From positions 1 through 23,439 of the forward strand of contig CAJPVJ010000339.1 of assembly GCA_905397405.1 (NCBI GenBank): 23,439 bases of DNA. Reading direction: 5' to 3'. This DNA comes from Oppiella nova. Taxonomy: Eukaryota; Arthropoda; Arachnida; Sarcoptiformes; Oppiidae. The notes under the pieces were generated by a model. The model ran no database searches. It worked only from the letters and a program-made list of their open reading frames with translations, and was not told the origin of the DNA. Both the position numbers and the translations under genes were made by a program. Shown piece after piece: positions 20,574 through 23,439 of the stretch. Numbering within the stretch: position 1 is the stretch's first letter; each line of letters opens with the position of its first letter.

Positions 20574-20613
<40 letters not shown>
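20574..20613 (+). repeat. GA microsatellite
   Basis: A GAGA run with a few interruptions borders the left copy of the 300-bp repeat. A second GA run at 21057-21083 borders the right copy. Confidence 0.9.
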
Positions 20614-20633
20614 GGAAGGAAGAGGACAGGGAT

Positions 20634-20935
20634 AACAGGCAGAGCAGGGCTTAGCTATTCGTTCAATCAATTTATTTATATTTTTTTTTATTCCATAAGA
20701 CATTAGTATTTCCCGACAGAAAAGGAGAGCACAGAGAATAAGTGAAAATACAAAACTTCTTATATATATACGAGAGTATGGCTTATATAAGAGTTATTAT
20801 AAGACATACAAAAAAGTAAGACTAAAAACATACTAATAGTGTATTCATAAGTATTTGAGAGAAAATATTTTAAGACTAGTCAGTGAACGGCTGCTTAACT
20901 ATGGTTTTCCTGTGTATTCAATGAACGAAAACTCA
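20634..20935 (+). repeat. About 300-bp repeat, copy A
   Basis: From AACAGGCAGAGCAGGGCTTA to GAACGAAAACTCA this matches 21083-21379 with about 5% substitutions and indels. The exception is the last 127-128 bases, which are identical. That pattern is expected when two haplotypes of one locus converge on a shared 127-mer and both are kept. Confidence 0.88.
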
Positions 20936-21062
20936 GTATTAGTTATGTTCAGCTATTCTCTTATTTTTATATATAAATAAAAATATATTTTCATGCGATT
21001 TGCCTCTTTATATAATAAGACCCCAGAGTTCATACATTTCCATACATTAGGCGAACAGAGAG
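20935..21062 (-). repeat. Inverted copy of 19907-20034
   Basis: See the partner block. It starts directly at the end of copy A and ends in a GA run that leads into copy B. Confidence 0.88.
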
Positions 21063-21082
21063 AGAGAGAGAGAGAGAGAGAG

Positions 21083-21379
21083 AACAGACAGAGCAGGGCT
21101 TAGCTATTCGTTCAATCAATTTATTTATATTTTTTTATTCCATAAGACATTAGTATTTCCCGGCAGAAATGGAAAGCACAGAGAATGAGAGCGAAAATAC
21201 AAAATTCTTATATATATACGAGAATATGGCTTAAGAGTTATTATAAGACACACAAAAAAGTAAGACTAAAAACATACTAATAGTGTATTCATAAGTATTT
21301 GAGAGAAAATATTTTAAGACTAGTCAGTGAACGGCTGCTTAACTATGGTTTTCCTGTGTATTCAATGAACGAAAACTCA
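21083..21379 (+). repeat. About 300-bp repeat, copy B
   Basis: This is a diverged copy of 20634-20935. Differences include AAATGGAAAG for AAAAGGAGAG and the loss of TATA in GGCTTATATAAGAG. Its last 127 bases are repeated again immediately afterwards. Confidence 0.88.
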
Positions 21380-21507
21380 ACAAAAAAGTAAGACTAAAAA
21401 CATACTAATAGTGTATTCATAAGTATTTGAGAGAAAATATTTTAAGACTAGTCAGTGAACGGCTGCTTAACTATGGTTTTCCTGTGTATTCAATGAACGA
21501 AAACTCA
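21253..21507 (+). repeat. Exact tandem repeat of a 127-base block, period 128
   Basis: 21253-21379 and 21381-21507 are identical, with a single a at 21380 between them. The block also ends copy A (20809-20935), so it occurs three times. The last copy leads into unique sequence. The structure is the same as at 6108 and 12124. Confidence 0.93.
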
Positions 21508-22100
21508 GAGACCGATGCACTGCCAGTGAAAGCAGTAAAGGAAGAGTAGCACCACATATAAAACAAGGGGCCATACATGTTGGAAGTCAAGCTTGGAATG
21601 GACTACCAGTGCTCTATGGCTTATGAGCACCCGCACAGAGTGACTGCCTATGAGTGACTCTGTGAATGACTGATCCCTTAATGTCGAGATTGTGTGCGGA
21701 GTTTAGGCAAAAAGTATAGCGATTTGTGTTATAAAGTGAGAGGAAAAGAGGAAAATATAGCACCGATTGTATGCGGAGTGAGAGAGAGAGAGAACCAGTT
21801 TTTCGGCCAAACTCTGTGTGTATCACAAAACTGCTCGCACTGTAAGGCCAGGCAGTAGTGGATTGGGAGTCAGAGAGTGATAGTCATAGAGAGCCAATGG
21901 TTAAGCAAAAACTCCATACAAATTGTATGACAGACACAACACGAACACAAAAACAGTGTTGTATTGAATGCAGTGAACAAAGTGATGGTCAGAGAGAAGT
22001 GACTCAAACAAACAAAATAGTCATTCAATGAGTTTAAATGTCTGCAAACGTACGGCACGAATGGCTATATCTGTTCACACGATTTGTTTTCTGCGATCAC
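21508..22100. other. GC-richer flank without a convincing frame
   Basis: Composition is more balanced than the neighbourhood, especially 21510-21660, where several frames on both strands stay open for 30-45 codons (for example plus-strand IKQGAIHVGSQAWNGLPVLY). None has a domain I know. A short GA run lies at about 21779-21793. It could be untranslated leader or exon sequence of an upstream gene. Confidence 0.3.
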
Positions 22101-23439
22101 TTCTTATACGTGAACTTCATTTAAGATATTTGTGTTGTGTTTGAAAGACAGCGACAGAAAAGTTTTTATGTGTTGTGTGTTATCGTGATATATATAAAAG
22201 CAAATAAATAACCAGAGATATTGTTCAATAAAAATCAATATTAATAAAAATGTCAATTTTCTTTTGTGTACTTCACTGTCACTTTTATAACTGTTTCCCA
22301 CAATACTGTCGTAAGTCTCTCATCAAAATACTTACAAATAAATATGTTTTTTGGCTATGATTTTGATCTTTGTTTTATTTTTTGTGTTAATTTTCTCTCA
22401 CTTTTTTTTGAGTTAACTTTGTGTTTGTTATCGCAAACTATAACTGGATTTAGGCTTTCATTCACTTCTCACTCACTTTCTTATCACTTATTTCTCTCGA
22501 CTTTATTTATAAACTTAGGTTTCGCTCGCATTTTATTGCATCAAATGTTTTATACTATTTTTTGTGTTTGTTATCAATTCATAACTTTAGATATTATGCA
22601 TAATAAAAGTGTATATTCTTTGGCATTCAATGTATCCAAATGCCGATATATTGGTGCCTATTTAGCCGTCTATTTATTTATGACTTATAAACAGTATATA
22701 CTTTTTTATATGACATATGGCTATAAAATAAATTTATATGCACACAATTAAATTAAATTTATATATTTTTATATACTGTATATATTAAACTCATTATTTT
22801 TTGTACAACGACTCCTAAATAAACTTTGTGTTTCATTTGATTATATAATTTTAGCGATTGATAAATGTCTGTATAATTATGATTATCATGTCATAAATGT
22901 TTTCTCTGATATATTTCTCGTCAAAAAATAATTTCGCTATAAATTAATGTTTAATTTTTAAAGTAAACACTTATGTGTATGTCTATAATTTTGTAGGCAA
23001 TGAAACGCTAAGAAAAAATCAATTGTAAAAAATTGAAACCAATTTACAACAGAAAAAATAGTTTATATCAAAAAAGTTTTTTAACTTTGAAACAACTTCT
23101 GGTATTTTTCAAATAGGTTTCATTACACAATTGATGTATTTTTGATTGTAAACTGTTTTTAACAAGCCTTATATACCATTAGGTTTTGAATGACATACAT
23201 TTAGAGGACTAGGGGACAGTTGGCTTTTATAGTCTATAGGGAAAACTAGCTGTGAGAGGACAGTTAGCTTTTGAGCCAACATAACTGTAAGGACAGTATG
23301 GATACTCTTAGAGAGTGGGAAACGTTTTGTTTAATAATTAATTAAAGTCTTGTTGTGATGTCTGGCAGTGTTTGCTGGGCTGACGATAACATCTGCGCCC
23401 AGAGATAACACAACACAACATACCCGACCCTTTCGCACA
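22101..23439. other. AT-rich terminal stretch, no gene seen
   Basis: It contains a long but T-rich 161-codon frame (22266-22751) that I do not accept as a gene. A repeated GGACAGTT-A/G-GCTTTT motif lies at 23214-23268. The final ~60 bases are GC-richer and include ACATCTGCGCCC (23389-23400), shared with both palindrome arms. Confidence 0.4.

Noticed and set aside
22266-22751. 161-codon plus-strand ORF
   Set aside because: It is the longest frame outside the genes, but it is T-rich and hydrophobic because of base composition, lacks a domain or clear ATG context, and shows no rise in GC such as the true genes show.

Overview
The window is very AT-rich, intron-bearing eukaryotic DNA. Three protein families are recognisable in it: a Rab5-type small GTPase, a BTB/POZ protein, and the alpha subunit of collagen prolyl 4-hydroxylase (P4HA). 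A short CCTAA/TTAGG tract is the arthropod telomere motif, and the apparent introns are small. An arthropod, plausibly a mite, fits best. This is inference, since no marker here fixes the taxon.

Layout. Positions 1-6235 form one giant imperfect palindrome: arms of about 2.6 kb diverged by a few percent, around a 1.0-kb spacer that is itself a chain of smaller inverted repeats. Positions 6236-10060 hold no gene, but contain a 46-bp perfect palindrome, a 630-bp tandem duplication, a hairpin with a telomere-like tract in its loop, and a ~125-bp minisatellite. The only GC-richer, clearly coding part is 10100-13990. It holds a Rab5-like terminal exon (minus), fragments of a P4HA gene (plus), an intact single-exon BTB gene (minus, 11133-11822), and a longer decayed P4HA copy (plus, 12415-13991). 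The BTB gene sits between two partial P4HA copies. From 14000 to the end the sequence is gene-poor, with microsatellites, repeats and two possible minus-strand exons of an unrecognised gene.

The strongest hidden signal is technical. At 6108, 12124 and 21253, a block of exactly 127 bases is repeated with one base between the copies (period 128). A fourth case at 14600 has the same geometry, but the last 32 bases of its second copy are the un-reversed complement of the first. The first 127 bases of the window are an exact reverse complement of 6109-6235, with a mismatch at base 128. A 128-base inverted copy lies at 19907/20935. These fit junctions of a de Bruijn graph assembly with k = 127, where contig overlaps were not merged and diverged haplotypes were placed side by side. 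The palindrome, the duplicated P4HA exons and the 20.6-21.5 kb duplication should be read with that in mind.

I see no operon, CRISPR array, rRNA, tRNA or virus-like element, and no convincing new multi-gene system.
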